Shown piece by piece: positions 33,401-42,329 of a DNA stretch of 64,000 nucleotides; positions within the stretch are counted from its first letter, which is position 1, and every line of letters starts with the position of its first letter. Made by a program: the position numbers and the translations under genes. The stretch spans positions 1 through 64,000 of the forward strand of contig JAIRVP010000078.1 of the NCBI GenBank assembly GCA_031253835.1, given 5' to 3'. The stretch is from Burkholderia sp. (GTDB lineage Bacteria > Pseudomonadota > Gammaproteobacteria > Burkholderiales > Burkholderiaceae). A model generated the notes under the pieces. The model did no database searches. It was not told the origin of the DNA and worked only from the letters and a program-made list of their open reading frames with translations.

Positions 33401-36400
33401 ACACGAAGGCCGGCTGGTACGGTTCGAGCGCGATCGGCTTCGCGGCGGGTACGGCCGGCGGCTTTGCCGGCTGAACGGCCGGTTGCTTCGGTTGTGGTTT
33501 GCCGCGCATGGGTTTGCGGCCGGCTTTGCCGGGCCGGCCGCCCTGGCGACCCGCGTTGTTCTTGCCCGCGGCGGGCGGTGCGGCGGCAGCGGCCTTGGCC
33601 GCCGCGGCTTGCCGGGCCGCTTCCTCGGCCTGCAGCGCGGCCTCCTTCAGCGCGGCGGCGCGCGGCACGAACGCATCGGGGGCGAGCGAGGACAGCAGGA
33701 AGTGCTGGTTGCCGCCGAACGGCCCGCGGCCGATCGTCGCCCGATCCAGCGGCAGGCCTTCGTGGGTGTCGTCGCGGAACTGGGCGAGGGTGTCGTACCA
33801 GCGGATCGTCCCGTCATCCACCGCGATGAGGCCGGTGAGCGTGCCGCGCAGCGCGTCGGTGACGCTCCCTTCGTGATCGAACACGTACACGAAGTGGCCG
33901 TCGGGGACCTCGCCCATCTCGATTGCGCGCAACAGCTGTGGCGCGTGCTGCGCGTTGAAGTCGAGCGCGGTGTCCGGCGTCGCCGGCAGCAGGTTCGGCG
34001 TGCCGGCATCGGCCGCTTCCCGGTTCTTTTGACGCAGCGACGGGCGCACCCGCCCGAGCACGCGCTGGACGTAGGCGTCGGGCTTCGACAGCGGGGTCTT
34101 CCGGTCGTCGAGCGCGCGGCGCATCTTGGCCGGCGCGAATCCGCCGTAGCTGTCGACGACGTCGTGCGCGACGTCGGCCACGACGAAGCGCACGCCGCGC
34201 CGCCCGTCGGGCAACAGGCGCGAACGTCGCCGGAACGCGTCGGCGAGATCGCGCTCGGCGATCGTCGCGTCGCCGAGCGACGTGGTTTCGACGTACGTCC
34301 ATTTCTGCTGGGCATCGCGTGTCGCGTAACCGAGCACCTTGCCGGACTTGCGATCGATCGCATAGAGCGTCGTTTGCGTGCCGGGATGCTTGCGCGCGTA
34401 TTTTTCCGCCTGCTTCGGCCGCTGGAAGCGGGGGGCGTCGTCGAGCTGCTTCACGGTGGCGACGACGTTGTCGGCGGCGCCCGTGGCCGACGGCTCGACG
34501 TCCCACTGGCGCAGGTCGCCGAAGTACGCTTCGATGCGCGCGGCGCCGCCAAATGCGAGCAGCTCGTCGAGCGGGACGGGCGACAGGTAGTAGTCGTAGT
34601 TCTTGCGGCTGTCGTCGCCTTTCGACTTGAGCGGCAGGAACGCATCCTGCGCCACCTTCGGATCGATCTCGTCCGATGCCGGCTTCTTGTCGATGAACTT
34701 GCCGTTGGCGCCCGTCCGCAGGCTCGCGATGAACCCGGGCTGCGGATGCCGTGCGTCGATCCGGTCGGCCGGCCGGTCGATGTGCGGCGCGATCAGCACA
34801 TGGGCGTCGTTGCCGAATGCTTCCTTCATGTCGGCGACGCTGGCGAGCTGGTCGCCGTCGATGCGGACCAGGTCGCGCTTGCCGTGCGACGCGAGCTGGT
34901 CGAGCGCACGCTGCGCGCGCTTGACGGCCGGCCTCGACGCGTGCGCGGGCGCGGCTCCGTGCCGCCGCGACAGCGGGGCGGGAGCCGGCATCTCGCGCGG
35001 GATGCCGCCGGCCCGCAGCCGTGCGGCCTGGCTCGTGTAATAGTCGCGATAGGTTGCGTGACCGGGCACCGACGGCGCGGCGTCGCCGAACGCGGCCGCG
35101 AGCCGGCGCAGCCCGGCTTCGTCGCCGGGCATCACGTGATCGGCCTCGCGCGCGATCGCGTCGGGCAGGTGCGCGTCCTTCGCGATATCGATGCCGGAGC
35201 CGTCGAGAATCTCGTGGCGCACCGCGAACGCGTTCGCCTGCGCGCGCGCCTCGGCCATCAGCGCGCTGTCGGTCAGTGCTTCGGGCGACGTGTGGTCGAG
35301 CGCCAACCGCCCGGTGATCGTCTCGACCGCATGCTGTGCTTCGTGCGCGAGCGCATAGACGAGCGTGCCGGTGCCGCGCAACTGCCCGTCGAGCACGATC
35401 CGCTGTTTCGCGGTGTCGATCCGGCTGCCGCGTCCGGGGCGGCCGAGCACGACTTTCCAGCCGGCCGCCTGGGCTAGCGCGACCTGCCCGCCGAGCAGGG
35501 TCGAGCGGTCGACGAGTGCGTACGCTTCCTTCGGCAGCGGCGCGCCGCCGAAGCGCATCCGCACGCGCGTGACGATCGACGGCTTCTGCACGAACGCGCC
35601 GGGTGCCGGCGTCTCCGCGAGCTGCGGATGCGCGAGCTCGATCGCGCCGCTTTCGAGGCCGCTCGTCAGCGCGCGTTCGATCAGCGCGAGGCGTTGCAGC
35701 GCGGTGAAGTGCTCGCCTGCACCCATGCCGATCGAACCGGGGTCGCTCAGCAGGAAATCGCCGTTGCGCGTGAACAGGCCTTGCAGGTCGAAGCCGATAC
35801 CCGTGCTTTCGAGGACGGCACGGATCTGACGGATATGTTCGAGCGCCGCGTGCGACACCACGCGCGGCAGCGCGCCCGTCTCGAAGCTGAAGCTGTGGAA
35901 GACGCCGAGCGGCCGGTACAGTACCGCGACGCGATTGAGCGCGGAGAACGGGCCGCTCATCGTCAGGGTTTTCAGGCCGTACGAGGCGAGATCGTCGAGC
36001 GCGATGCTTTCGTCGATCGCCGCGTCGAGCTGGCGTGCTTCCGACGTATGCGGGCCGGTGTCGTAGACCGCGAGCGCCGCGTCGTCGCCGAGCGCGAACA
36101 CGGTCTTCTCGCCGCCGGAGCCGAGCAGCTCGCCGACATGGCGGCCGACGTCGATCCGTTCTCCCGGCCGGCCTTCGACGTGCACGCCTTCGGCGTCGGC
36201 CGTCAGCGGGCCGAGGTCGTGCGGCGCCACGGGCGCCGGATCGAAGCGGCGGAACACGCTGGTGTCGAGCAGCGCGGCGTGCGCGCCGACCGCGCGCGCG
36301 GGCGGCGCATACACCGGCCGTTGCCACAGGTTCGCGAGCTGCGCGGCGGCGGCTTCGCCGCCCTGCTGCGCGGACAGCACGATCGAATAGCCGTCCTGGA

Positions 36401-39400
36401 TCATGAACGCGGGCGCCTGGTCGAGCGCGTATTCGTGCACGCCGGCCGGCCGGCCGCCCGCCAGCAGCGTACCGTCCGGCAGCGTGTCGGCGTGCAGCAT
36501 CATCACGCCGGCGTCCTCCAGCACCGTGAAATGGCGGCTGCGGGCCGCCTGCAGCTCCGGCACGGTGGGGGCCGGCCGCGCGCCGAACGGCGACGCGTAC
36601 TCGGCATGCGCGCGGCTCCACGCGACACGCTCGTCGAAGCTGCGCACGCCGCGCGGCGCATCGCCGGCTTCGCGCGTCTGCGGCGCGGGCATCCGGCGCG
36701 GAATGCCGCCGCGGCGTTTCTGGCGCGCCCATACGTCGTGATAGAAGTCGCGGTAGGTCTCGCCGTCGCGGCCGGACACGGGGGCATCGGCGAACGCATG
36801 GACGAGCCGGCCGACCGTGCCCGCATAGTCGTGCGACGGTGCGCGCCACGCGTTGCCTTCGTGCTCGATCGCATCGGGCAGCCGCACGTGCGCGGCGATG
36901 TCGCCGCCGCCCGCGAGCTGGATCTCGTAGCGGGCCTCGAACGCATTGATCTGCGCGCGCGCCTCGGCTTCGAGGGCCTTGCGCGTGAAGCGGCTGCGGT
37001 TGCCGTAGTCGAGATTGAGCACGCCGGCCATCGCCTCGACCGCATGCCGTGCCTCGTGCGCGAGCGTGTACGCGATGCTGCCCGGATGCTGGAGGCCGCC
37101 GTCGATCGTCACGCGGCGCTTGCGCGGATCGATGCGGCTGCCGCCGCCGCGCTTGCCGAGCGTCACGCGCCAGCCGGCGTCCTGCAGCATGCGCAGCTGC
37201 GTCGCGAGCGTGCCCGATTGCATGGCCAGCGCCTGCGCGGCTTCGGGCAGCGCCGCGCCGCCGAAACGCATCTGCATCCGCGTGATCCAGCCGGGGTTCG
37301 ATGCGGCAGAGTCGGGCGGCGGCGTTTCGGTCGTTTCCGGATGCGCAGCGGCGAGCCCGGTGTCGTCGTTCGCGGCGGCCGGGCGCTCGTCGGCCGCGTT
37401 CGCGCGGGCGGCCGTGCCGTCGGCGGTGTCGCCGGCCGCCTTGCCGGCGGTTTTGCCGGTGTCCGGCGCATGTTCCGCCGTGCGCTCGACGGTGGCGGGG
37501 CGCTCCGGCCTGACGAGGACGAGCACGCGATTCGGCGCGCTGAAGATGCCGTCGAGCGCGCTGACGGGCTCGGCCGTCGCGGCAGGGCGCGGCATCGCCG
37601 GTTCGTTCGGGCCGCGCTTGCCGGTCAGCACGATCACCGTATCGTCGCCGGCTGCCGGGCGGGGCGGCGCCGGTGGCGCTTCGTCGGCCGCGGCCGCGCC
37701 CGGCAAGCCGGTTTCGGCTGCCGTGGTTTCCGGCGCGGGATCGAAACGCAGCACGCGCGCGTCCGCACGCAACTGGCCGTCGGCACCGAACGCGTCGGGC
37801 GCGGCCGCGTAGACGGGCTTCTGCCAGCGGTTCGCGAGTTCGGGCGCCAGTGCCGCGTCATGCTCGCCGGCGACGACGATCACGGGTTCGTCGAGATCCT
37901 GCGGGCGCAACGCGGCCGGCCGGGCACCGGGCGCGTCCTGCGCCGTGCGGTCGCGCACGACATAGACGGTGCGGTCCCCGACCTCCAGCGGTTCGGCGCT
38001 CGGCCCGCGCGGCACCGCGATGCCGGCCGGGTCGCGCGTGGCCGGCCGCGTGGCGGGCGCTTCGTCCGTCAGGTCGACGACCTTCACGTTGGCGCGCGGC
38101 GGCGTGCCGTCCGGCTTCGTTCGCGTACCGGCGCCGCCCGGTTCCTCGAGGTCGGTGGCCCGCGTGCGCAGCGCCTGCGCATCCTCGCTGCGCCGGTTGC
38201 TGCGCGCGGCCGCCGTGCGGTCCACTTCGGTTTCGTCGTGCTGCTGATCGACGCGCGCGCGCTCCTGGCTCGCGCGCTGCGTGCTGCGGGCGTTGCTCGC
38301 GGTGCTGGCCGTTTCGCTTTCGGCAGCCGTTTGCGCGAGGCTGCGCGGCGCTTGCGTTTCGGCGCCGTTCGCCTGCCGGATCGCTTCGCTCGTCTGCGCA
38401 ATGGCGTGATCGAGGAGATCGAGCCGCGTTTTCGGGACGACGTTCGGCGTCGTGGTCATCTCGCCGCCCGGGCCGAACGACAGGCGCTCGCCGGTTCCCG
38501 TCACGTCGTCGACGCGCGTGCCGTTGGTCCATTCCTTCGGCGAGGCCGACACGACGGACAGCGTGCCGTCTTCGCCGAGCACCACCGATTTGCCGGGCGG
38601 CATCTGCTTGCTCGAGGTCCGGTCGAGCACGCGAATCGGCTGGTTGTCGTAGGTCAGGATCTTGTCGCCGACCATCAGCATGCCTTCGGGCGACACCTTC
38701 ACGGCTTCGCCGTCGAGCGTCGCACGATTGCGGCCGTACGCGAGCGACGACACGTCGCCCTTGTTCAGGATCTGGCCGAGCATCTTGCTGTCGACGGTGA
38801 CGGTGTCGCCGTCGGTCGTGCGGATCGGCACCGGCCGGCCGGTGCGGGTTCGCACCGACGTGACCGCGCGCTCCTTGAGGCCGCCCGCGGCCATCAGCGC
38901 GACGTTGGTGAGCCCGGACTTGAGTTGCTCGCCGGCCGCTTTCTTGTTGCCCGTGAAATAGTCGACGCCGGCTTCGCCGAACGCCTCGACCGCGCCGCCG
39001 ACACCGGTCACGATCGCGGTGGCCTTCGCGCCGGTGGTGAGCAGCGACGCGACTTTCGGCGTGCGCGTGAGCGCCGTCACCGCGCGCGTGAACAGCTTGC
39101 TGCCGGCGAGCTTGGCGGCGCCAGCCGCGCCCATCGGCACGAGATTGATGAAGTCGGCGCGCGCGCCCGCGTCGGTGAACGGATTGATGCTGCGGCCGTG
39201 TTCCATGCGCGTCGCGATGTCGAGCCCCGCGCTCGTCATCGACGCGCCGATCGCGGTGTACATCATCCCCGCGCCGAGGATGTTCAGCGGCACGCCGACG
39301 ATCGCGCCGATACCGGTGCCGTCGAGCAGCCCGCCGAGACCTTCCAGCGCCATGCCGCCGACCATCATGCCGATGTTCAGGCCGGTGCTGGTCAGCGTGT

Positions 39401-42110
39401 TCAGGAAGCTGTCGAAGCCGCTTTCATGATGCGCGGCCTTCGACACGAGCTGCAGCGAACCGTCCGCGTTATGGCCGGTCGCGATGTCGACGGTGCCGTC
39501 CGTCGACAGCTCGTTGTTGTTGATGTAGTCGTTGATGTCGTTGTAGGTGCTCGCCGTCTCGTCGACGTATTGCGTGCCGTCCTTGCCGGTGACCTTGAAG
39601 ATCGCGCTGGTCGTCATGCCGGCGTCCTTCGCCGCATACACCATCGGCAGCACGCTGACTTGCGTCGTCGCGCCGCCGCCGACCGACAGCAGCTTGTCGC
39701 GCACGCTGTTGATCGTCGACAGCTTGTCCTTGTCGGTGAAGCGCGCGACGTCGTCGCTCGTCGGCGATACGGGATCCGAACCATCGCTCGACGATGCCGT
39801 GTTCGGCACGTCGGGCTGCATCCCGAGCGCGACGCCGATCAGGTTGCGCTGCTCGTTGTCGGTCAGCTTGCCGAACGCGATCGTATTGCCGTTCTGCGTG
39901 CTCGCGCCCGCCGCGTCGAGCAGCGAATTCGACAGCTCGCCGCGATGCGCCTCGTAGAAGTCGTGCAGGGCCTTCTTGTAGTCGTTGCCGGCGTCCGAAT
40001 CGGGCGCCGCGTAGCGCAGCCGCTCGTCGAGTCCCGCGTCGAACTGATCCATCAACACCTGCTGGTGCGACGTCTCGCTCAGCAGCTGCAGGCGCTGTAC
40101 CGCGTTGTCGGCCTGCGTGACGGCCGCCTTCGCCTTGTCGAGCTGGTCCTGGTACAGGTTCGGCCGCGGCATCGACGGCGCCGGGATCATGTCGTCGCCC
40201 GCGACGTAGCGGAAACGCATGGGCGGCGGATTCGCGGCCGCCCAGTCGTCGTACTGCTTCTGCACCGAGGCGAGCGTGCTCTTCGCCTGCGTCTGCTGGA
40301 TGCGTGCCTGCGACAGCGCGGCCTGGGTCGCGCGCTCGTTGACCGAATCCGCGAGCCGGCCGTCGGCCGCGCGGATCGCGCCCGCGACGACCTGCAGGCG
40401 CTTCGCGTCGAGCAGCGTCGGGCCCGCCGGCGCGGCCTGCGTGGCCGACGATTGCGGCAGCGCGAACGGGTACGGGTCGGTGAACGACGACGGCAAGCCG
40501 CCGTTCGCGGTCGACAGCGACGGCGCGGGCAACGGTGACGACGTGGGCAGCGTCGGCGTGCCGGAGGGGGCGGCCGTCGCGGCGGTCGACAGCGACGACG
40601 CGGGCAGCGAAGGCAGGCCGCTTGCGGTCGACAGCGACGGCGCGAACAGCGGCGGCTGGGTCGTCGGCTTCGTGAAGATCGAGCGCGCGTTGACCTGCGC
40701 CTGGATCTGCGACGCCTGGTCGTCGTACTGCTGCGCGAGCGTCGCGCCGTAGGTCGCGACGAAACCGTCGTGCGCGATACCGGCCTGCTGTTGCGCCTGC
40801 GACAGTTTCGCGTACGCGTCGCCGGCGTCGAGGTCGACCTGCGGATCCGTCAGCATCGAATCCGGGTGGGCCTTGTGCCAGTCGTCGGAGGCCTGCTGCT
40901 TCTTCGTGTAGTCGGCCTGCAGCGTGTCGACCTGTTGTTGCGCGGACAGCATCTGCAGATAGCTGCCGCTCGTGTTCGCGGCCGTCTGCGCGCGGGCGAG
41001 CGCGGTCTTCGCATCCGACACCGCATTCGGCACGACCACCGTCGGTCCTTCCTTGCCGCTGGTCGAGTCGTACGCTTGCTGCGCGTTCGTGAGCGTCAGG
41101 CTGTCGTTCGCGGCGCCGGCCGCGGCATTGGCATAGTTCGCGTCCTTCGCCGCCGCCGTGACGGCCTGCTGGGCGGCGTCCTGCGACGCCGGCGCGTCGG
41201 GCATCGTGACCTGCAGCTCCAGCGGCTGGAGCGCATCGTTGAGGCGGCCGACGCCCGAGTCGAGCGCGCTCTTGTAGTCAGGATCGGCGAGATACGACTG
41301 GAACTGCGTATAGGCGAGGTTCGAATTCGCGACGTCCGCGTAGTACTTCGACGCGCCGACGGCGGCCGTTGCGCTGGCGGTCTGCCAGTTGTCGAAGAGC
41401 CGGATCTGCAGCGGGTTCTTGCAGTCGCTCTGCTGCGGCACCCAGTTCGGATCGTTCGCGTGATCGGGAAACGCGGCCAGCAGCGTCTTGAACTGCTGGT
41501 CGGCGGCGTGTTGCGCGTCACCCGGATCGGTCACCTTGCCGGAGTCGTCGATCTTCATCCCGGCCGGCATGTCGGCGTTCGCCTGTTCGCCGTACAGGAT
41601 CATGTAGCCCGCGTCGGTCGTCACGTTCAGGTCGCGCTGCGCGCTGTCGGCGGCAGTGCGCGCCTTCGCATAGGCATCCTGAGCGGTCTTGCGGTCGTCG
41701 GGCGTCGATTCGGGATCGCGGTTCACGAGGCGCAGCACGCTTTGCGCGCCCTGCAGCGATTGCGACGCATTGTCGTATTGCGTCTGCGCGTCCTGGATCG
41801 CCTTCTGCACCGCGCGCGTCTTGTCGTTCTCGACCGTGATGTCGGGCGGCGGCATCGTGTACTGCGCGGCCATGCTCTGGACCAGCGACGTCGCGGACGC
41901 GATCTCGGCGTTGGTCGGCTTCGACGGATCGGTGGACGGCGTGGCCGTCACGGGGATCGGCGGCGAGACGGTCGGGTTCGCGGGGCCGGCCGACGGGTCG
42001 TCCTTCTTCGGCGGAGGCGGCGGGGGCGGCGGTGCGACGACCGGGTTCAGCGTTTCCGACAGGAAGCGCTGCCAGTTGACGCCCAGTCCCAATCCGTCGA
42101 TCAACAGCAT
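30426..42110 (-). CDS. Giant multidomain protein (3,894 residues), probable T3SS substrate or toxin
   Basis: Start ATG 42110 follows AGGGAGACGAGC; upstream codons are unsupported. There is no signal peptide. Layout by residue: Pro-rich 24-36; Ala/Gln/Asp-rich helices to about 770, with repeated PSLSTA motifs at 483-538; hydrophobic region about 900-965; beta-rich segment 1087-1160; module A about 1400-1815 and module B about 1900-2390, both containing LANxWQ(K/R)PVYA and an HExxH (HEARH 1685, HEAQH 2256) followed by EARAQ-NAF, a zinc-metallopeptidase pattern; kinase-like segment about 1985-2140 inside module B (GSGGEKTVF ... DLQGLFTRNGDFLLSDPGS); Lys/Pro linker 2844-2890; an unassigned domain to about 3400 (HVGLSWGTHGDDF); three hydrophobic regions 3446-3760; Ser/Pro/Thr tail; LysM about 3820-3890 (IVIAGDSLWVIADQ). 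Databases may label parts DUF4781 or DUF6782, which I cannot verify. Its promoter copies the architecture of sctV and sctQ. Confidence 0.85.
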   Translation of the reverse strand: MLLIDGLGLGVNWQRFLSETLNPVVAPPPPPPPPKKDDPSAGPANPTVSPPIPVTATPSTDPSKPTNAEIASATSLVQSMAAQYTMPPPDITVENDKTRAVQKAIQDAQTQYDNASQSLQGAQSVLRLVNRDPESTPDDRKTAQDAYAKARTAADSAQRDLNVTTDAGYMILYGEQANADMPAGMKIDDSGKVTDPGDAQHAADQQFKTLLAAFPDHANDPNWVPQQSDCKNPLQIRLFDNWQTASATAAVGASKYYADVANSNLAYTQFQSYLADPDYKSALDSGVGRLNDALQPLELQVTMPDAPASQDAAQQAVTAAAKDANYANAAAGAANDSLTLTNAQQAYDSTSGKEGPTVVVPNAVSDAKTALARAQTAANTSGSYLQMLSAQQQVDTLQADYTKKQQASDDWHKAHPDSMLTDPQVDLDAGDAYAKLSQAQQQAGIAHDGFVATYGATLAQQYDDQASQIQAQVNARSIFTKPTTQPPLFAPSLSTASGLPSLPASSLSTAATAAPSGTPTLPTSSPLPAPSLSTANGGLPSSFTDPYPFALPQSSATQAAPAGPTLLDAKRLQVVAGAIRAADGRLADSVNERATQAALSQARIQQTQAKSTLASVQKQYDDWAAANPPPMRFRYVAGDDMIPAPSMPRPNLYQDQLDKAKAAVTQADNAVQRLQLLSETSHQQVLMDQFDAGLDERLRYAAPDSDAGNDYKKALHDFYEAHRGELSNSLLDAAGASTQNGNTIAFGKLTDNEQRNLIGVALGMQPDVPNTASSSDGSDPVSPTSDDVARFTDKDKLSTINSVRDKLLSVGGGATTQVSVLPMVYAAKDAGMTTSAIFKVTGKDGTQYVDETASTYNDINDYINNNELSTDGTVDIATGHNADGSLQLVSKAAHHESGFDSFLNTLTSTGLNIGMMVGGMALEGLGGLLDGTGIGAIVGVPLNILGAGMMYTAIGASMTSAGLDIATRMEHGRSINPFTDAGARADFINLVPMGAAGAAKLAGSKLFTRAVTALTRTPKVASLLTTGAKATAIVTGVGGAVEAFGEAGVDYFTGNKKAAGEQLKSGLTNVALMAAGGLKERAVTSVRTRTGRPVPIRTTDGDTVTVDSKMLGQILNKGDVSSLAYGRNRATLDGEAVKVSPEGMLMVGDKILTYDNQPIRVLDRTSSKQMPPGKSVVLGEDGTLSVVSASPKEWTNGTRVDDVTGTGERLSFGPGGEMTTTPNVVPKTRLDLLDHAIAQTSEAIRQANGAETQAPRSLAQTAAESETASTASNARSTQRASQERARVDQQHDETEVDRTAAARSNRRSEDAQALRTRATDLEEPGGAGTRTKPDGTPPRANVKVVDLTDEAPATRPATRDPAGIAVPRGPSAEPLEVGDRTVYVVRDRTAQDAPGARPAALRPQDLDEPVIVVAGEHDAALAPELANRWQKPVYAAAPDAFGADGQLRADARVLRFDPAPETTAAETGLPGAAAADEAPPAPPRPAAGDDTVIVLTGKRGPNEPAMPRPAATAEPVSALDGIFSAPNRVLVLVRPERPATVERTAEHAPDTGKTAGKAAGDTADGTAARANAADERPAAANDDTGLAAAHPETTETPPPDSAASNPGWITRMQMRFGGAALPEAAQALAMQSGTLATQLRMLQDAGWRVTLGKRGGGSRIDPRKRRVTIDGGLQHPGSIAYTLAHEARHAVEAMAGVLNLDYGNRSRFTRKALEAEARAQINAFEARYEIQLAGGGDIAAHVRLPDAIEHEGNAWRAPSHDYAGTVGRLVHAFADAPVSGRDGETYRDFYHDVWARQKRRGGIPRRMPAPQTREAGDAPRGVRSFDERVAWSRAHAEYASPFGARPAPTVPELQAARSRHFTVLEDAGVMMLHADTLPDGTLLAGGRPAGVHEYALDQAPAFMIQDGYSIVLSAQQGGEAAAAQLANLWQRPVYAPPARAVGAHAALLDTSVFRRFDPAPVAPHDLGPLTADAEGVHVEGRPGERIDVGRHVGELLGSGGEKTVFALGDDAALAVYDTGPHTSEARQLDAAIDESIALDDLASYGLKTLTMSGPFSALNRVAVLYRPLGVFHSFSFETGALPRVVSHAALEHIRQIRAVLESTGIGFDLQGLFTRNGDFLLSDPGSIGMGAGEHFTALQRLALIERALTSGLESGAIELAHPQLAETPAPGAFVQKPSIVTRVRMRFGGAPLPKEAYALVDRSTLLGGQVALAQAAGWKVVLGRPGRGSRIDTAKQRIVLDGQLRGTGTLVYALAHEAQHAVETITGRLALDHTSPEALTDSALMAEARAQANAFAVRHEILDGSGIDIAKDAHLPDAIAREADHVMPGDEAGLRRLAAAFGDAAPSVPGHATYRDYYTSQAARLRAGGIPREMPAPAPLSRRHGAAPAHASRPAVKRAQRALDQLASHGKRDLVRIDGDQLASVADMKEAFGNDAHVLIAPHIDRPADRIDARHPQPGFIASLRTGANGKFIDKKPASDEIDPKVAQDAFLPLKSKGDDSRKNYDYYLSPVPLDELLAFGGAARIEAYFGDLRQWDVEPSATGAADNVVATVKQLDDAPRFQRPKQAEKYARKHPGTQTTLYAIDRKSGKVLGYATRDAQQKWTYVETTSLGDATIAERDLADAFRRRSRLLPDGRRGVRFVVADVAHDVVDSYGGFAPAKMRRALDDRKTPLSKPDAYVQRVLGRVRPSLRQKNREAADAGTPNLLPATPDTALDFNAQHAPQLLRAIEMGEVPDGHFVYVFDHEGSVTDALRGTLTGLIAVDDGTIRWYDTLAQFRDDTHEGLPLDRATIGRGPFGGNQHFLLSSLAPDAFVPRAAALKEAALQAEEAARQAAAAKAAAAAPPAAGKNNAGRQGGRPGKAGRKPMRGKPQPKQPAVQPAKPPAVPAAKPIALEPYQPAFVSSTIVESVTRYGKAKVADFASTLERLKEWGKRDQGKHDGDGLTLSDEPRAIMADAAQWKKIFKTLDMWREASSLHPHGIVANPGGGRNWLVRRSQQIAIDHGAARTADKKLIDAYAELPPDIRDRLVPMSRSFSLRDDPEPMRQYLEQYGGLLPAVALQVDSYSQAAAVGGKQDPGLIRRARRFGDPTGARYDDDTATITRTDPDGTQHTLELDDLAHLHKWLTAASKYGFLLRLEAAPSRPLVSREDGHAMAGTNNGYAEIRRIAESLETWAKQHEGEKAPLVMLTFHGADAVLEPVPGEGHVQLLDKILGRKQLDWVHVGLSWGTHGDDFIANADLTRALAAKLVDYKLNAAGKFARLHGGDALTRVYEPVSAEDFANQQRILFTEVERIAKTKGMTDDEIAGLRDELYERNTSTLLNQARRATNEYGQSMWRRIGDDGVGKLEKKAREIGRDWLKRHRAGTPARPRLAPQPASDSRLHWKKVTGQPALQHDGSHPIGANRKAIAQPDAPATATMDEATAQLNALRVHRPSKEPSDRKKTNITSGIVLGASSLIGLDAAFHWINPTVMSNMSSSFLLASRLGRVFQVMHQGAIRSLQSGDPKAAVAALSHLEATLARQFGSQTHEYGAHRPLQLDAAVRDAQAMARQYVRQYQRGTMSFEDAKANITALADDVLTQMQGFVGGTSLQQLHAGNPRSLLGIAGRAGTAVASVATLASGIGKIAGAHDWFGLALGTTGVASGVLGATYAGASFLIVSRRVNADKRSRVVRVFDSAGDFASVALGGLSTASQWKQGEYDLAVATATSTALLLAGRLNTHFPNATPFVKKIPTAVVMIPVAAFGYKFIIGVAPMIGGLFNWIFGGGSSSQSNLAPGTSPSASPSASPSAAPSATPSPTTSTTTPQPTQGTPSSPPAPSNSPQPYIVIAGDSLWVIADQHRQSLLDAAQVSRADQQAMTRGEQDARALNEILQLNPSVAGDPGRLAIGTPLNVG

Positions 42111-42163
42111 GCTCGTCTCCCTGAAGGCGCGCGGCGCCATGCGCGCCGCGACGCGATCCGACG

Positions 42164-42249
42164 AGTGTAGGGACACGGGTTGCGGCCGGATCGCCGCTGT
42201 TTCGTAGCACGGCGGCGCGGCCGCCGTGCGAGCGCGCCGCACGCTACGA
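42164..42249 (-). promoter_or_regulatory. T3SS-locus promoter architecture, copy at the giant gene
   Basis: Read on the minus strand: TCGTAG (42249-42244), 36 nt, CTACGA (42207-42202), 32 nt, TACACT (42169-42164), ending 53 nt before the start codon. The -10 and its flank (CCTACACTCGTCG) nearly repeat the sctV copy (GCTACACTCGTCC). Confidence 0.75.
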
Positions 42250-42329
42250 GACGCGCGCGGCCTCGCGGCGGTGCCGCGTCACGTGGTGCGCTGGCGACGT
42301 TCGCGCCCCAGAAAGCGGGCCGGGCGCCG

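Noticed and set aside
31029..35477. 1,482-codon open frame on the plus strand
   Set aside because: Same reason: a shadow of the giant gene with no ribosome site or recognisable domain.
35628..40538. 1,636-codon open frame on the plus strand
   Set aside because: It is antisense to the giant gene, is dominated by Arg, Ala, Glu and His with no domain pattern, and reflects codon bias of GC-rich DNA.
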